64,000 nucleotides of DNA. Origin: Blattamonas nauphoetae (Eukaryota; Preaxostyla; Oxymonadida). The position numbers and the translations under genes are program-made. Within the stretch, counting starts at the first letter, position 1. Each line of letters begins with the position of its first letter. This document shows positions 45,601-54,559 of this stretch, piece after piece. Location: contig JARBJD010000029.1 in the NCBI GenBank assembly GCA_033064195.1, positions 186,001 through 250,000 of the forward strand, read 5' to 3'. Under the pieces are notes generated by a model, which saw nothing but the letters and a program-made list of their open reading frames with translations, searched no databases and was not told the DNA's origin.

Positions 45601-46383
45601 AGAGAGGAGCGAGGACTCAACAGCGAGTTGGGATGTCATGACTTCTCTCTGTCCTGTCGAAGGTGTGTTCGGGAGAGAGAGGAGAGGGCCAGTTCCAAGA
45701 ACGAGGCAAGTATCGTCGATTGAGAGACCGGAGCAACTGACCGAGACATCAGCATTCATCTCAGAGCAGGGCAGATGGGAGGAGGTGAAACGGTGGAGCG
45801 AGGAAATGGATGTCAGAGGAAGGAGCGTCCGACGTTCACTCGATCGGTGAACAACGTCAATGAACGAAATTGAACTGCCCTCGTTCCCCTCAGAACAGAT
45901 AATCACAAATGGGGAACATTCAGGATTTGAGATGATCGTGCTCGACGAGACGGTCACGTTGGAGTTCGAGAGTTGGCCAGCTGATGTTCCCATCCATCCG
46001 CAATCAATTATCATCGATGAAACCAAAATCGAGGAGTTTGAGAAGACAAAGATGAATTTCGCTGTTTCTTCATGGTTATTTGCTTTGTCATTTCTGGTGT
46101 TCGATCTCCGAGAGTGATCTTCGCCCAGAGACCATGTATGACAGATTCTTGTTGTTTGTCCCCGAAGATTCAGTGTGGTAGATGAGACTAGACACTGTTG
46201 TGCATGAAATTGATCGTTCTTTAAGTCGAGTATGCGTAGAAATCTATCATGATTGTTTGGTTCACTTTCCATTGGTGAAAGCTCCGTAGATCGCAATATA
46301 GATGAAAATGGGATAATATCAACATGAGTGGAGGTTGGGACACTGAGTCGTACAGTGATTATGATGAATGGGAATAGAATCAT
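36640..46383 (-). CDS. Giant beta-helix/Ig-like repeat membrane protein with pseudokinase tail
   Basis: A single uninterrupted frame of 3247 residues starts at ATG 46383. Parts in order: a signal peptide (MILFPFIIITVRLSV); a beta-helix-like region to about residue 520 with repeated CxF and FGG motifs; about 18 Ig-like domains of ~100 residues (about 670-2480), each with a strand such as YGQTYTLKSV or FNTTYSLSSL; and a cysteine module near 2504 (FCGEITRPCTSVDLAW). A second beta-helix part and one more Ig-like domain follow. One transmembrane helix lies at about 2866-2893 (WLIPLVVVLILVCVLVVVV) with basic residues after it, then a ~350-residue cytoplasmic tail. The tail ends in a kinase C-lobe: LSPHWVFLDSQDKPLF sits where HRD and DFG should be, RWMAPEV is kept, then VFSLGLILWEMETG and a conserved DPKERPSL. 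No N-lobe or catalytic residues remain, so it is a pseudokinase. Many N-glycosylation sites support an extracellular ectodomain, perhaps in adhesion or sensing. Intronless and intact. Confidence 0.85.
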   Translation of the reverse strand: MILFPFIIITVRLSVPTSTHVDIIPFSSILRSTELSPMESEPNNHDRFLRILDLKNDQFHAQQCLVSSTTLNLRGQTTRICHTWSLGEDHSRRSNTRNDKANNHEETAKFIFVFSNSSILVSSMIIDCGWMGTSAGQLSNSNVTVSSSTIISNPECSPFVIICSEGNEGSSISFIDVVHRSSERRTLLPLTSISSLHRFTSSHLPCSEMNADVSVSCSGLSIDDTCLVLGTGPLLSLPNTPSTGQREVMTSQLAVESSLLSSRLLNTTSLPRCSALPREVWLWQRIVGSCVGWSSNHLCGTGCVDMNSGGSLVCSNTSFTHCHSPLTPEHPDTDQPQLRHLPHQNWTDVNRTTLNTIAFSRCSFCDVSARTGALFLSCHSPTRPAFSLSSSSFMASSAQFGGSVTLSGTSSVFISDSVFRHSRTTSRSPLSAHAVDLLSNGPASLCNVLFVDCCRPHSESEMSSAMRLADCSEFVLDSVMFRGADSSEGKDVVFQNAGCSSLLATRITNCDSTTGAGNCLIVDEDRLDSTLIPHPEQEAAINRISCTRIDGSTATLQVLTELAVEGRMIALVDILDGSTTPNDDSRHHFPRLVVFDFPKLGTQSAPTTVCLDEWAELKFGAQFRVIKAAVPNTKIFVSGTSSLDQLTSPATQQETSQTGLDQNPLLNRTVDNAVKGKITSIGTVSLNTPKTNVTITLISEGFSALSFYAYVEGSGSSQLFQSRITYVSETELTVEYKLMYYQTSNALVYGETYTLVSVNYTVDEVEVNPSLTFTVPNASVIRSLSIRLTNEKTHLVLELSGINCPSSGTCILTLNDVIQVPITFTNGAGTTGPIPLGPSFDLDYGTTYNMTSLIDEAGEYLVLMHTNFTTAKKPSLTSFTTTLDETNPDYIRYTLIGRELPSGSSELNVTEEGESNIIPLQVYINNVLNGTGMLKVYKTSGGLDYGKTYNIDSFSNPTSGLVFVIPSPISFTTPPAPARIESFGDISLNKEKTEVTVQLLGEFLSDQPFFVILNRGSTELTSPNEINWISDSEINVVFNTGCVESTPTLQYGQTYSLKSVTNDTDSFLVNTYLTFKVPNPPIVTTISSKLSSNFTHFQLSLLGTNLPSSGVFTATPSIGSTFSVSFSGGSKVSDWVKGGGVGEMDFNTTYSLSSLIDADGEHIVLKATSFKTPEGPTLTKVLAKLKEGDPNSLTLTLTGKRMASGTFDLIVKQSEQEDAITLSVSVGTVGTSGSGEVEVYNKAGSLEYGKTYSVEGMKNENVAVALLNLAPFDTPEPPARIESVGTISLHKLNTEVTVPLVGVSLSAKPFCVTVERDIVIITSTQTITFVSETQVTIVFQTGLLESSSTLQYGRTYTLKSVQNNTGSFIVNPSLTVIVPNAPVVDDISSTLSSNFTHFRLTLTGTNLPLSGTFTATPSIGSTFSVSFSGQVGVSDWMKGGGVGAMDFNTTYSLSSLIDAGGEHIVLKVSSFKTPEGPTLTQVSAKLKVGDPNSLTLTLTGLRIPLGRFDLIVKESGQESNISILVSVGTDGTSGNGEVEVYNKTGTLEYGKTYTVESFSASDLSISIPSAITFTTPPAPSRIEGVRSIILNPERTEATISLFGIALSEQPFSVVLERNSIEITSPSTIKFISPTQVTVVFPTGLTEGPSTLEFGQTYTLKSIKNDADSFIVNPSVTFLVITPPVVTSISSTLSPNCSHLQLAFEATNLPKSVVCEATLKTGQSFDVTFSVDGVGESEFLLGGKSGLLFSTDYSVASLIAPDKSHIVLKEKTFPTPDAPTLNSVSAELKEGDPNSVVLSLTGIRLKTGQFDLKVMEEGASAITSVSISIDTPTSGSGEVEVYIKTGTLEYGKTYSVVSLSNTSIFVDIPLSISLNIPSAPARIERVGTASLNKPKTEVTVSLYGVSLSAKPFCVTVERDGVIISSTQSIKFVSETEVTIVFPVGLLESSSTLQYGQTYTLKFVNNATGSFIVNPSLTVTVPNAPIVNSITPSLSSNFTHFRLTLTGSHLPSTGTFTATPSVGSTFSVSFSSEVGVSDWVKGGGVGEMDFNTTYSLSSLIDADGEHIVLETKSFTTPEGPTLTHVSAKLKDGDPNRLTLTLTGQRMASGTYLIVKESPQEDAITLSMSVGTDSTSGSGDVEVYNKTGTLEYGKTYTVEKMQNENVVIALLDVAPFDTPEPPARIEKVECELGGEDKKDAVLTVKGTSLPKGKKITIKVKEVVGEANVGSDIELEWIWEGSDVVTSGTVNIPIYDAVVKTVEYGKSYQLTSLSVADAVSILNPNVGFDVPAEPSRVETAIPALNSLRTKVIVELGGRAIQNGQYSMTLKDVAAGPFSGSTTEDGRISFEITVGSSPDSLLDFDGSYIIDEVNLGNVNVFVNPSVSFRVPSPPLVKEVSLHPNTINSSLFVELRGTDLKMDGTYVVSLSPPFTFEVVFNHSTTATSSPLILGRQNSLLHNTTYTIDSITRIDNSDDAILHSVNIELKTPLPPTSAVLWVKKEGGDSTEFCGEITRPCTSVDLAWSVGCILSSPQITLEIVHSADQTTPILISSGMSVLLSNGSNTEPTLTIPSSASMGDEKGMIVVERGILTLDDVAVVIETGNPDFVLIFGEDAKILVKDGSVRGTSGMAARNEESADSLCSWESGVLVLSNSYTTFKHTDFTHLSQGAVNMKGGTLEVQGCIFADNSPNITSFPSLRRNIHCSKDGSIEIGSLNGGDGQLSGSSAWISANTCLLTSSIVDTSSPFFIPTLDEKKSTIEHTSDVISVNIIGETLIPCGLELEVEEWDDTTNTTHNSTVIDIASLAPTLSTETALSFSIDVSDLNSKLNASFEWHARLAFGDSQATPNHIVLKKSEASIKKALSLERVRKTLPWLIPLVVVLILVCVLVVVVLVCKNHRKKQKQQLNQKAKDEMDEVDQIEEKDEQGDHLGFMVIPGKDGNLHIRINQPDTNKLNQHNVPTTIGSMQASMEGQEEPHPDSTGIPSRMEYREALRCDGEKMNSVTVNSVDTLFNRLHKQKDRQLDTNTLFHSIVRSLAQISKQDSHLPILTRLSPHWVFLDSQDKPLFQRNELHPIQDEAHKPTPQPTTPFFRESFLASLNDTTIDSADPFSQGVLPSDHTSFAPNTQNTSQNKMAEGQRWMAPEVADKKGDIDPHKASVFSLGLILWEMETGLVPFGEVDAVNAQRQLGSGTLPPMETWTNESKSELVRNCLSLDPKERPSLDEILSIIATEPDFLQPNFAIPITSKPDHG
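39836..43445 (-). repeat. Tandem ~900-bp super-repeat inside the giant gene
   Basis: Three different Ig-like domain types alternate in fixed order. One begins PARIExVG, the next xVxxISSxLSSNFTHF, the third PTLTxVxAKLKxGDPN. The triplet recurs at about 43441, 42538, 41636, 40736 and 39836, a period of ~900 bp. Several adjacent units remain very similar in DNA as well as protein, so the array grew by duplication of whole triplets. More diverged domains flank it on both sides. Confidence 0.85.
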
Positions 46384-46666
46384 CACTCAGCAATTTCGAA
46401 GTATGGATCAGATCAGAGTCGAACCACTTATTCTCCAATTCCACTTGCTGTACATCCGATATCCCCAGAAAGATTTCTTAATATCAACTCTTGGAGTTCA
46501 ACGTGTGTGAATAAGTTTCGCTAAAGTGCAGTCATGTGAAACAAAGAGTGATGTGAGAGAACGTTCGATCGGAGCGAGATATCAAAATAAATCCGAAAAA
46601 TCGAACAACATTTGGGAATGTGGACACGAAGAGAGAATGAGAATATCGAATGGATTGGTTGTTTTC

Positions 46667-47880
46667 TTATGGGAGAGCGAGACTATGGAGAGGGTGGTTC
46701 ATTTCGGCCCTGAATCGAAGTGAAGCGTGAGTATCGAACGCAGCTGACGCGTAGAGATCTTCACAACCCTCTTCAACCAAAACACGGCACATAAGTTCCT
46801 TAATCTCTTTCCAAGGACTCGACATCCACCATCTCATAAGGTTCGCGAATGTGGACATGATTCTGCCAATGACGTTTGTCGTGGGCACGTTCAGGCCAAT
46901 CTGGACGAGAATGGACGTCGAGGACCGTCGTTGAGACACGCTCAGATGAATCGCCCTCAGTTTGTCGATTCCCTTCACTGCGACGTGTTCAAGAAACTTA
47001 ATGTGGGAAGAAATCTGTCTTCTGTTTGAGACCACGATCGATGTTTCTTGGAGGAGAGGGACGAGATGGGGAAACATGGATGAAAGATCCAACTGATCCC
47101 AGTTCACCCATTTCAGAAGGACCTCAAAAATTGATTTCTGAACCTTAATTGAGAATCGGGTTCGAAGCAGTGAGGGTGCTTTCTCCACGAGCCCTACGAA
47201 CAAGTGTGGTTCAAGATGGTGCGTTTTGTTGCTTGGTTCCTGTTGGGAAAGCAACGAGAAGCAGAATTCATGATCATTGAGCAATTTGCTTCGAAGAGTG
47301 AAAACCACGATTTTTTGCAACCAATGCATCGGAATCTCAATCGCACTTGGAAACAACCTCAGTCGCATTCTGATGACGTCTGTTGGCGTCTTTTGTTGGA
47401 CATAGTCGGCGAGGAAATAGAAGAATGCGTTTTCCACCCAGAATGAACGACAGTACCAGCAATCAAGCAGATAGGAACGTGTTTGGTCGATCTGAAGTTG
47501 GGAGGGGTGAGGTGAATCTGGAAGACATTGTTGGACCGCCTTAACAATATCATTTGGTGTAAATGGACATGTTTCGTATTGTGAATTGATATCATGAAAG
47601 CTGACCCTCTTAATGAACCAAGATCTGGATTCGGATGACATGAACGACATTAGATTGGCAAGAAGACGGCGAAAACCGATTGACAAGTTAGGATTGAGGC
47701 AAGGATCGCGATGATGGTCTTCTTCAATGAATCAACACCAGATACGATGAGAGTGAGGAGTGATGCAAGAAAAGCAGGTGTCAAAAGCACAGATTCACGT
47801 GGGGTAGATTCCAAACATGATAGAAGTTGGGATGAAGTCAGAGTTATTTGGGTGATTCTCTTTGAAAAATCGCAAAACAC
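46667..47880 (-). pseudogene. ARM/HEAT-like gene with a frame change
   Basis: The 5' part (47650-47880) encodes helices LLSCLESTPRESVLLTPAFL and SGVDSLKKTIIAILASILT. Between about 47650 and 47690 the frame changes, and helices continue to a stop at 46667 (RRLLANLMSFMSS, SLLRTRFSIKVQKSIFEVLL, MRWWMSSPWKEIKELMC). No intron with convincing borders explains the change, so a frameshift is likely, though an error in the sequence cannot be excluded. The helical pattern is that of the ARM-like family of this window. The last residues (SAAFDTHASLRFRAEMNHP) resemble no conserved end I know. Upstream, 47950-48300 holds further weakly coding minus-strand fragments that may be its decayed N-terminus. Confidence 0.55.
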
Positions 47881-47949
47881 TAATGTGCGTCACCAAAAAT
47901 TATTTTTTGCGGAATTACCATTCGTCTGTTCAGTCGACTGAAAATGAGT

Positions 47950-50673
47950 GAATTACCGGATTTCAAGGAAGATCGCGTTCGATATCTCCTTTTTTTGTTC
48001 AGGACTCTTCTGCACATTTTTTGTAACAAAACAGGTCCAAAGACAAACTACCGATAATTTACAACAGAAAAAACCAATTCTGTGTGAGAGCACTGGTATA
48101 AACTCCTCCATTGAAGAAAAAGACACGAAAAGTGCGGATTGACATATTCAATATTCTCGATATATTAGGTCCGTAACATTTGTTGAACGTGTCTAACAGA
48201 GACTCTCTGAGGGAAATACTGAAGGACCATGGTGTTTGAGGCGAGGTAGTACAGATTGATGACGATTGAAAAAAGAGCATTCATTTTTGGGTCTACAAGA
48301 CCAGAAATGCATGAATAAAGACATACCAGCGAGCGAAAACTATCGATAACATCCGATTGAACGATTTATGTGAGAGTTATCTCGTTGTGCTCATTGTTCC
48401 GGCGCACCTCAAAAAAATCCCGAGTATCTGAACGTGAGAAAGAAAGAAACGGTACAAACCATGTTGTGAGTGTGTAATCCACAGTTTGATGTCGGTTTCA
48501 TCATTGATATATATATCGAACAGAAGTCTGATGGGTGATTAGTCGCCTGAGCATCGGATCGGCGATAAAGTTCGCCAACATGAAGAAAAGACGAAATTCA
48601 CACCTTGAACATGGAGAGAGCACCTGTGACGGTGAGTAGAGGGTATTTGTCGATGAATATCAACGTACAGGCGCTGGAGTGACGGATGCGATTTTTGAAA
48701 AAGAATCACCCATTTGACGGACAGTAGCTTCATCATATCTTTGATGTTTGTGGGTGATTTTGAAACTATTGTCGGTGAGATAGGCAAATGAATTTTGGAT
48801 GAATCTGTATTGTTCATGAATCATCTCAATCAAAGAATGAAGAATGATCTAGTGGCCCGCACTTTTAAATCTCTTCGAAATGACAGTTTCGTTCGAATGA
48901 AATGTCTTGAATATCGCTCGAAGTTGCTCGTCTATAGCATGCTTCCACATTTCGTCCCGATGGATGGCGATCCATTAGTTTTAGGGTATGCCACAAAACC
49001 CATGGAATCCACAAAACTCAAACGTCCACCAAAAAGTGAAAGATCATGTGAAAGGGTATCCATCCTTGCAGTGATAGCCTGTGCAAACACCTGTGGAAGG
49101 AGATGAAGGTGAATCTTTATGAGTTGATCAACTGGAAAAACTGTTTTATGGGGATCTGTTGAAACGATTAATGCACTATTCTTTGATTCTGTTCCAATTA
49201 TCATCCATTTATCATAAAAAAGTCTGAGAAAACATCCAAATATGAACAATTGACGTGACAAAACCGATCAACCCACAACACTCCTCAATGTGCTCTCTCA
49301 TCCCTCAGTGTGCTTTCTCGTTCCTCAGTGTTGTTCTCCAAACATCTTCTCATCCTCAGAAAGTCGCGGCGAGGTTATGGAGCAGACGGCAACGAGATGA
49401 GGAAGAGTGCAGATATGAGATGGGCTTTGTTGTTGATCCTTGTGATGGATGTGACGGGAACTGTGAGAAATGATGATAGAAATGAAATTCAAACTTTGGC
49501 AGTGTTTGGACATGAAATGGACGAGATGTGTCCACTTGTGATGTGTTTGTGAAGAGAACGAAAGTGGACGAGTGGGTGACATGATGAGTAGAGAGGAGAC
49601 ACTGATGCTACACGCAGAGTGAGATGGTTGGAGGGTTGAGTGGGCGACGTGGAAGTTGTCGAAGTGTGGGAGGTGATGATCTGTTGCGACAAAGAAAAGA
49701 GGATGTGATTGGGACGATATAAGAATAAAAAAGGAAATGAACGATAATAACACTCGTCCTGCTCCATACAAAATATGGTTTGGTTTCCAAAATCGCTTTG
49801 ACCGTCAATGTTCTGGCCTCAACACTTTTTCCTCGCATTTTCTGTGGAGTGCTTGTGTATTCAGGATTAAACTTGAGCCGTTCTTCGCTCTGAATGAGAA
49901 CTGAAAACTCAACGAATCTTGGACGCAGCCACTCAATGGAGTGTCATTCGATCAACCAAAGTCAAGAGTTGAGAGTTCATGCGACCTCGTTGAAGGCTAC
50001 ATTGAGCTGATTGATTGGGTAACTTTTGGCACTAGAGACCAAATAAAACGAATATGATGACCTCTCACAAGAACACCAGCATGAGAGTGTCAGATCCGCG
50101 AATGTGTGGTGATGGTTGATTTGGGTATGTCAAAGAGACACAACGCTCATGGCTGCCAGAATGAATCGATTGTCATCTCCAATTTAAAGAAGGTTTGCAT
50201 TGCGCGAACTGATACTTGTGTGACGTTCGAGTTGGGATATATGGCAAGTGTTTGATCAATCCAAGAAATCCTGAATTGCAAGATCCCCCTTAATTTCCAT
50301 CAATTGAACAATCGTTGTCACTTTCATCGGTGGAGTGTGGTAATGGTATGTCCCTCTTTCATGTTCTTGATTGATAATCTGTTAAGCAGATCATTCTTTG
50401 AAGAAGAATAATGAAGTATGACGACTTCGGAACGTGAACACAACTGGACGTTCTAGCACAGGAGAAACTTTAGTTCCATATCTACATCCATGCTCTCCCG
50501 TTCACTCTCGTTCAACACAAAACCTAAACCACCGTTTGAAACCAGGCTGTTCGATTTGACATCATTCAATACAACAATGAGCAGGATCACCATCTGATTA
50601 ACAAACAATCTCGTCAAGTTTGCCATAAACATCATATCATTCACTTCTCTTGCCAAATCACTCCCGGATATAT
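47950..50673. other. Long stretch with only degraded or short frames
   Basis: Minus-strand frames at about 48539-48817 and 48932-49261 have some helical character and could be remains of ARM-like genes, but no motif confirms it. At 49280-49345 a short imperfect tandem repeat (CTCAATGTGCTCTCTCATC type) occurs three times. No RNA gene or element end was recognised. Confidence 0.35.
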
Positions 50674-51385
50674 GAATATTTCTTCTGCTTCCGTCATCTT
50701 ATTCGTCATTCTCATTATCCAATCATCTCTCTATTTGCTCTGTCTTCATCTTCCTACAACCCGCAATGATGAAGTAAGTTCTCAGGAAAGTCGACATCCG
50801 TGAGCTGAACACTTCGACCTCCTTCACATCTGCCTCTGGAACCGTCCTGATTCTTTGCCCGTTCTTTGCCTACTTCTTCGATGCACTGGAGAGTTGCTAC
50901 TTATTCAATCACATCATATCAGTTCGGTCGATGCTTTCTGGACTGAGATATCGGAATACCTTGCTGTTGAACGCTGCCAGGCCATATTCCGCTTTATCCG
51001 TGCAGTTCGACTACGGTTGGTGTAGGCTCGTCACCTTTGCCCTGATTACTCCTGACAATCCACTCACCGTTACCACAATGCTTGTCGTTGGCCAGCTCAT
51101 CCGATTCCTTATCGACAATAACGACGATCACAACAAGATCCTAAACGAAACAAACAAAGGATTGTGACTCATCAGATTTGCTGTCACAAGAGTAAATCTT
51201 CATCCCCAAGCTCGATGTCCACAAAAAGAAGCAATATTCGCAAAATTGAACTCTTAAAGTTGTACGAAGAGCCCTCAAGTCTGATCATTCGAGACATTCA
51301 TGTTTCCATCAATGCATCAACAATTTCTGCGTTCGTCGGAGCTTGTTCCGTTCCCCCGAGTAAGCTTGCATCAGAAATCAAGTAA
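50674..51385 (+). pseudogene. Possible relic of an ABCC-type ABC transporter
   Basis: Separate pieces resemble parts of an ABCC/MRP transporter. A hydrophobic start (MNISSASVILFVILIIQSSL) is followed by ESCYLFNHIISVRSMLSGLRY near 50890-50960, where ABCC proteins have the (T/V)RS-AL--YRK helix. A late piece, SLIIRDIHVSINASTISAFVGA (about 51275-51345), matches the strand before a Walker A motif. The Walker A itself (GSGKS) is absent and the frame stops soon after. If the reading is right, the transporter is a dead fragment. An unrelated membrane protein is also possible. Confidence 0.3.
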
Positions 51386-51489
51386 ATAGTTGGTATTCTG
51401 ATCATGACGACGAGAGAAGCGAATGCAATTCAAATGTCACTTCACACACTCATGATGACACAAATCTCGCTCGAAAGGGGACTAATTTC

Positions 51490-53236
51490 CTTTATTTACC
51501 AGAACTCGCCCACATCTTAACACTATTCACCTCTGCTTCCTCCCCTGACGAACGGGAAACCGTCAAGATGGAGATCGCGGTCCTGATCAAGCGAATGTCG
51601 TAGTACGCAGAGAGGAGGCACACTCGCGAGGAAAAGTGGAACGAGCTTGCGAGCATGCACAGTCAAGACCGCCATTCGAGACAGTCTGGATGTGCAGTGT
51701 GCCCGGCCATGATCCAGCCGGGGAAGGAAGAGTCGGCCGACTTCGAAGCCACACGTGCCTCGCTCTATCTCCATCTCAACACTACCATCAAGCTGAAGCA
51801 GAGACCACCCAACAGCTTCTGCAACATACAGAGCGCGGTGGGCAGGAGGAATGTGATCAAAACGTCGGCAGATGCGGACTTCGACGAGACGGAGTTCAGA
51901 GACGAGCGAGTGTCGTCGTTCATCCTTTCGTACCACGACGACAAACTCGACATGCACGGAAACCCGATCACCCACGCGAAAGAAGAGGCCACAGAAGACG
52001 CCACAGACAAGGAGCTCGACACCCCTTCCCCGTCCAGTGCGATGGACGATCGCAAGTCAGAGTCACCACACCTCAAACAGACACCCGCCCTATCCCCGTC
52101 CGTCTCTACACAGGCCACCACTCCACCAGCTCCCACCACGCTGGGCACGTTCCCACGACTCGCTTCGAGACCAGTATCACAGCGTGCACTGGCAATCTCA
52201 TCACCGTCACTCCCTCGCGGCCAGTCTTCACTTGCACGCTCGTCGTCCTTCACCCTCCAAGACACTCACATTCCATTTTCGGACAGTGTCCAGTCGGAGG
52301 CGGAGGAAGGACAAGCGACTGACCTCACCACTCAACTTCAGGACGAAGAAGACGACGAGAACTTCGACGCGATGGACGAGTACCGACAGTTCTCGCTGCA
52401 GAAGTCGTTTGGTTGGCGAGGCTCGGAGTGGGGAGGAGCTTCCAGTGGCGGACGCGGCGGGCGCCTCACAAATCTGTTTGCCTGTTTCACTCTCTCCATC
52501 CCTCCCCACGCCGATGCCCAGAAGACGAACGACATGGCGTTCCCTCCGTCCACTCGCCTGAAGATGCACAAAGCGGAGGTTGACCTTGTTTCTGCTGTGC
52601 AGTACGTGTGCATGATCACCGACCTCCTTCTGAAGGACGACATCGTCACCTTCGACGACACAACACAGTCGGGTCAGTCTCGCCGTACTCCGAAGCTCTC
52701 CACATCATCTCCCGCTGCCTCCTCACCCCGTCTCCCGTCGCACGCTCAGCTGTCTTCGTCCTCCTCCTCTCTCTCTTCCGCGCTGACAAGGTGATAAGGT
52801 GGGTGAGATGTATCAGACGTGCATGGTCGAGTCGGGTCTCGTCCACTTCACCCTTTCTGCCCTCCGCTTCGGAGTTACTGCCGAGCACTGCGCGTTCCTC
52901 ACGTATTTCGTCGTGGTCGAGAATGCCTGGGCGCCTGCGGTGACAAAGGCGGAGTGTTTGTATGTCGATCCCGACGAGGCCATCACTCTTTCCTTCGGCT
53001 CCCCCAAAACACCGTCCTCTGACCCGCTGATCCACTTGTCCCCACTCCCCTTCCCGTCCACCTACGTCCCCCCTCTCCCACAGCTCTGCTCATCTCCAGA
53101 ACCATATTCTCCACCGGAGAACGAGGAGTGGGAATCTGACACGTTACTTCCTTCGCCGCCACAGTTGATCCTGACGCTGACTCAGTTCAGATCATCATAC
53201 ACTCACAGTCTCTCCTCATTCTGTCTGTCACTCTAA
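51490..53236 (+). pseudogene. GC-rich decayed gene of unknown family
   Basis: The stretch is visibly richer in G+C than its neighbours. One frame reads from LAHILTLFTSAS (about 51505) through an in-frame TAG at 51600-51602 and on to YAERRHTREEKWNELASM and a long Ser/Pro/acidic segment. Near 52670 the helical signal moves to another frame (YSEALHIISRCLLTPSPVARS), and near 52800 to a third (MVESGLVHFTLSALRFGVTAEHCAFLTYF). It ends at 53236. At least two frame changes and one stop make it a decayed gene unless introns were missed. The helices suggest an ARM/HEAT-like scaffold, but no family could be named. Confidence 0.45.
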
Positions 53237-53440
53237 TGTTAAGTTCAGAAGTAGTCAAGTCAGCTCAAACGACTCAAGTCAGTGCTGTTTCAGTGCGAAT
53301 GGATGAGATACGATGGGTCAGTCGAGATACACCTCCTTTCATGTTTTCTCATTTCATGATTGATGATTAAGTCTCTCCTTATTGTCTCACATGTCCCTAC
53401 ATATCGTAATGTGAGAAGATTCGCGGTTTTGTCATTCTGA

Positions 53441-53665
53441 ATGACAGATCAACCCAAAGAACACTTTATTACGACTGGTCATGCATTTGTTCAACACAGG
53501 CTAGAAGGAGCAAATATCACACACAATGACGCAAGATTGACAGGAAAAGTCGATCTCCAGATTCAAATCGGAGATCGCACGGATTATGGGTTGAAAAAAA
53601 GAATGGGCTTCATCTCCCCCAGTTTCAATTTGCACACCCAATTTCTTGTCCTCACCCATTTCTAA
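53441..53665 (+). CDS. Short open frame of unknown value
   Basis: An ATG-started frame of 74 codons (MTDQPKEHFITTGHAFVQ...). It has no domain, no neighbour context and no supporting splice sites. It may be chance. Confidence 0.15.
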   Translation: MTDQPKEHFITTGHAFVQHRLEGANITHNDARLTGKVDLQIQIGDRTDYGLKKRMGFISPSFNLHTQFLVLTHF

Positions 53666-53801
53666 TGTGATTCTCTTTCACTTTTTGGTGGACGTTTGAT
53701 TTATGTGGATTCCAGGGGTTTTGTGGTTGTCCCTTAGGGCGTGCTGTCTCACCATTCTGTGAAATTTGAGCAGTGTTCTTTTTTGTTAATTTCTTTGATT
53801 A

Positions 53802-54420
53802 TCATTGAATGTCTATAATTTTGAGGGGGGCACGGGGTCGGATTATGCCGTTTCCAGAAAGAGTGTAGTCTGATGGAGGGAAGAATTCGATGGCTGCAGC
53901 ACCCACTTTGCTTTGTTGGTTTCTTTCCTGTTCCTCTTCAAACTGCCTTCCAGAGATAATGAACTGTTTGTTGGCTTCTCTTTCCGCTTGGAGTTCGGCC
54001 ATGTGTCGTTCAAACTCCTTCCTTCGCTCTTCATCTTCTTTTCGAGCAAGTTCTTCTTCTTTCATCTTCAGTTCCTCTCTCTCTTTCATTCTTTCTGCTT
54101 CGATCCTTTCCCTCTCCTTTCTTCTTTCCATTTCGCGTCGTTTCTCGTTCTCTTCCATTTCCACTCGAAGACGCCCAATGTCCATTCCAATCACTCCTTC
54201 CTTCTTCTCTCCCAATCCCACAAACGATGGAGTGAAGTGTCGGATCAGCATCCCTCCAATCAATTGGATACCAGTCCACCAACTGTTTCAGCGTTCGAAA
54301 GATCTTTTTGTGATCCGTAGTCTGGACAATTTGATTGGGGGCTTGATCAATTTCTGAATTGGAACACACGACAATGGCTAGTTCCTCATCATCTGTATTG
54401 CCTTCTTTGATTATCTTCAT
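53802..54420 (-). CDS. Coiled-coil protein, frame changes once
   Basis: From ATG 54420 the product begins MKIIKEGNTDDEELAIVVC and contains LKQLVDWYPIDWRDADPTLH. Near 54200 the better reading moves to another frame and becomes a ~100-residue, highly charged coiled coil (RREMERRKERERIEAERM...). It then ends with IEFFPPSDYTLSGNGIIRP and a stop at 53802. The change lies in an AGAAGAAGGAAGG run, where a slip or a base error is easy. I recall that Blattamonas proteins with this coiled coil usually go on to a C-terminal SPRY-like domain, which is missing here. Confidence 0.45.
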
Positions 54421-54559
54421 GCCCCCTTCTTTTTACCTGTCGGATCTCTCTCTGGTTCTCGATGTTTCGCCAGGATCATGATTTTTCCACTCACATCGAT
54501 CAAGCCTTGCAGACTGCTGCATCTGTCTGTTTTTCATTTTTTTCTTCAATCAGTTGTGT

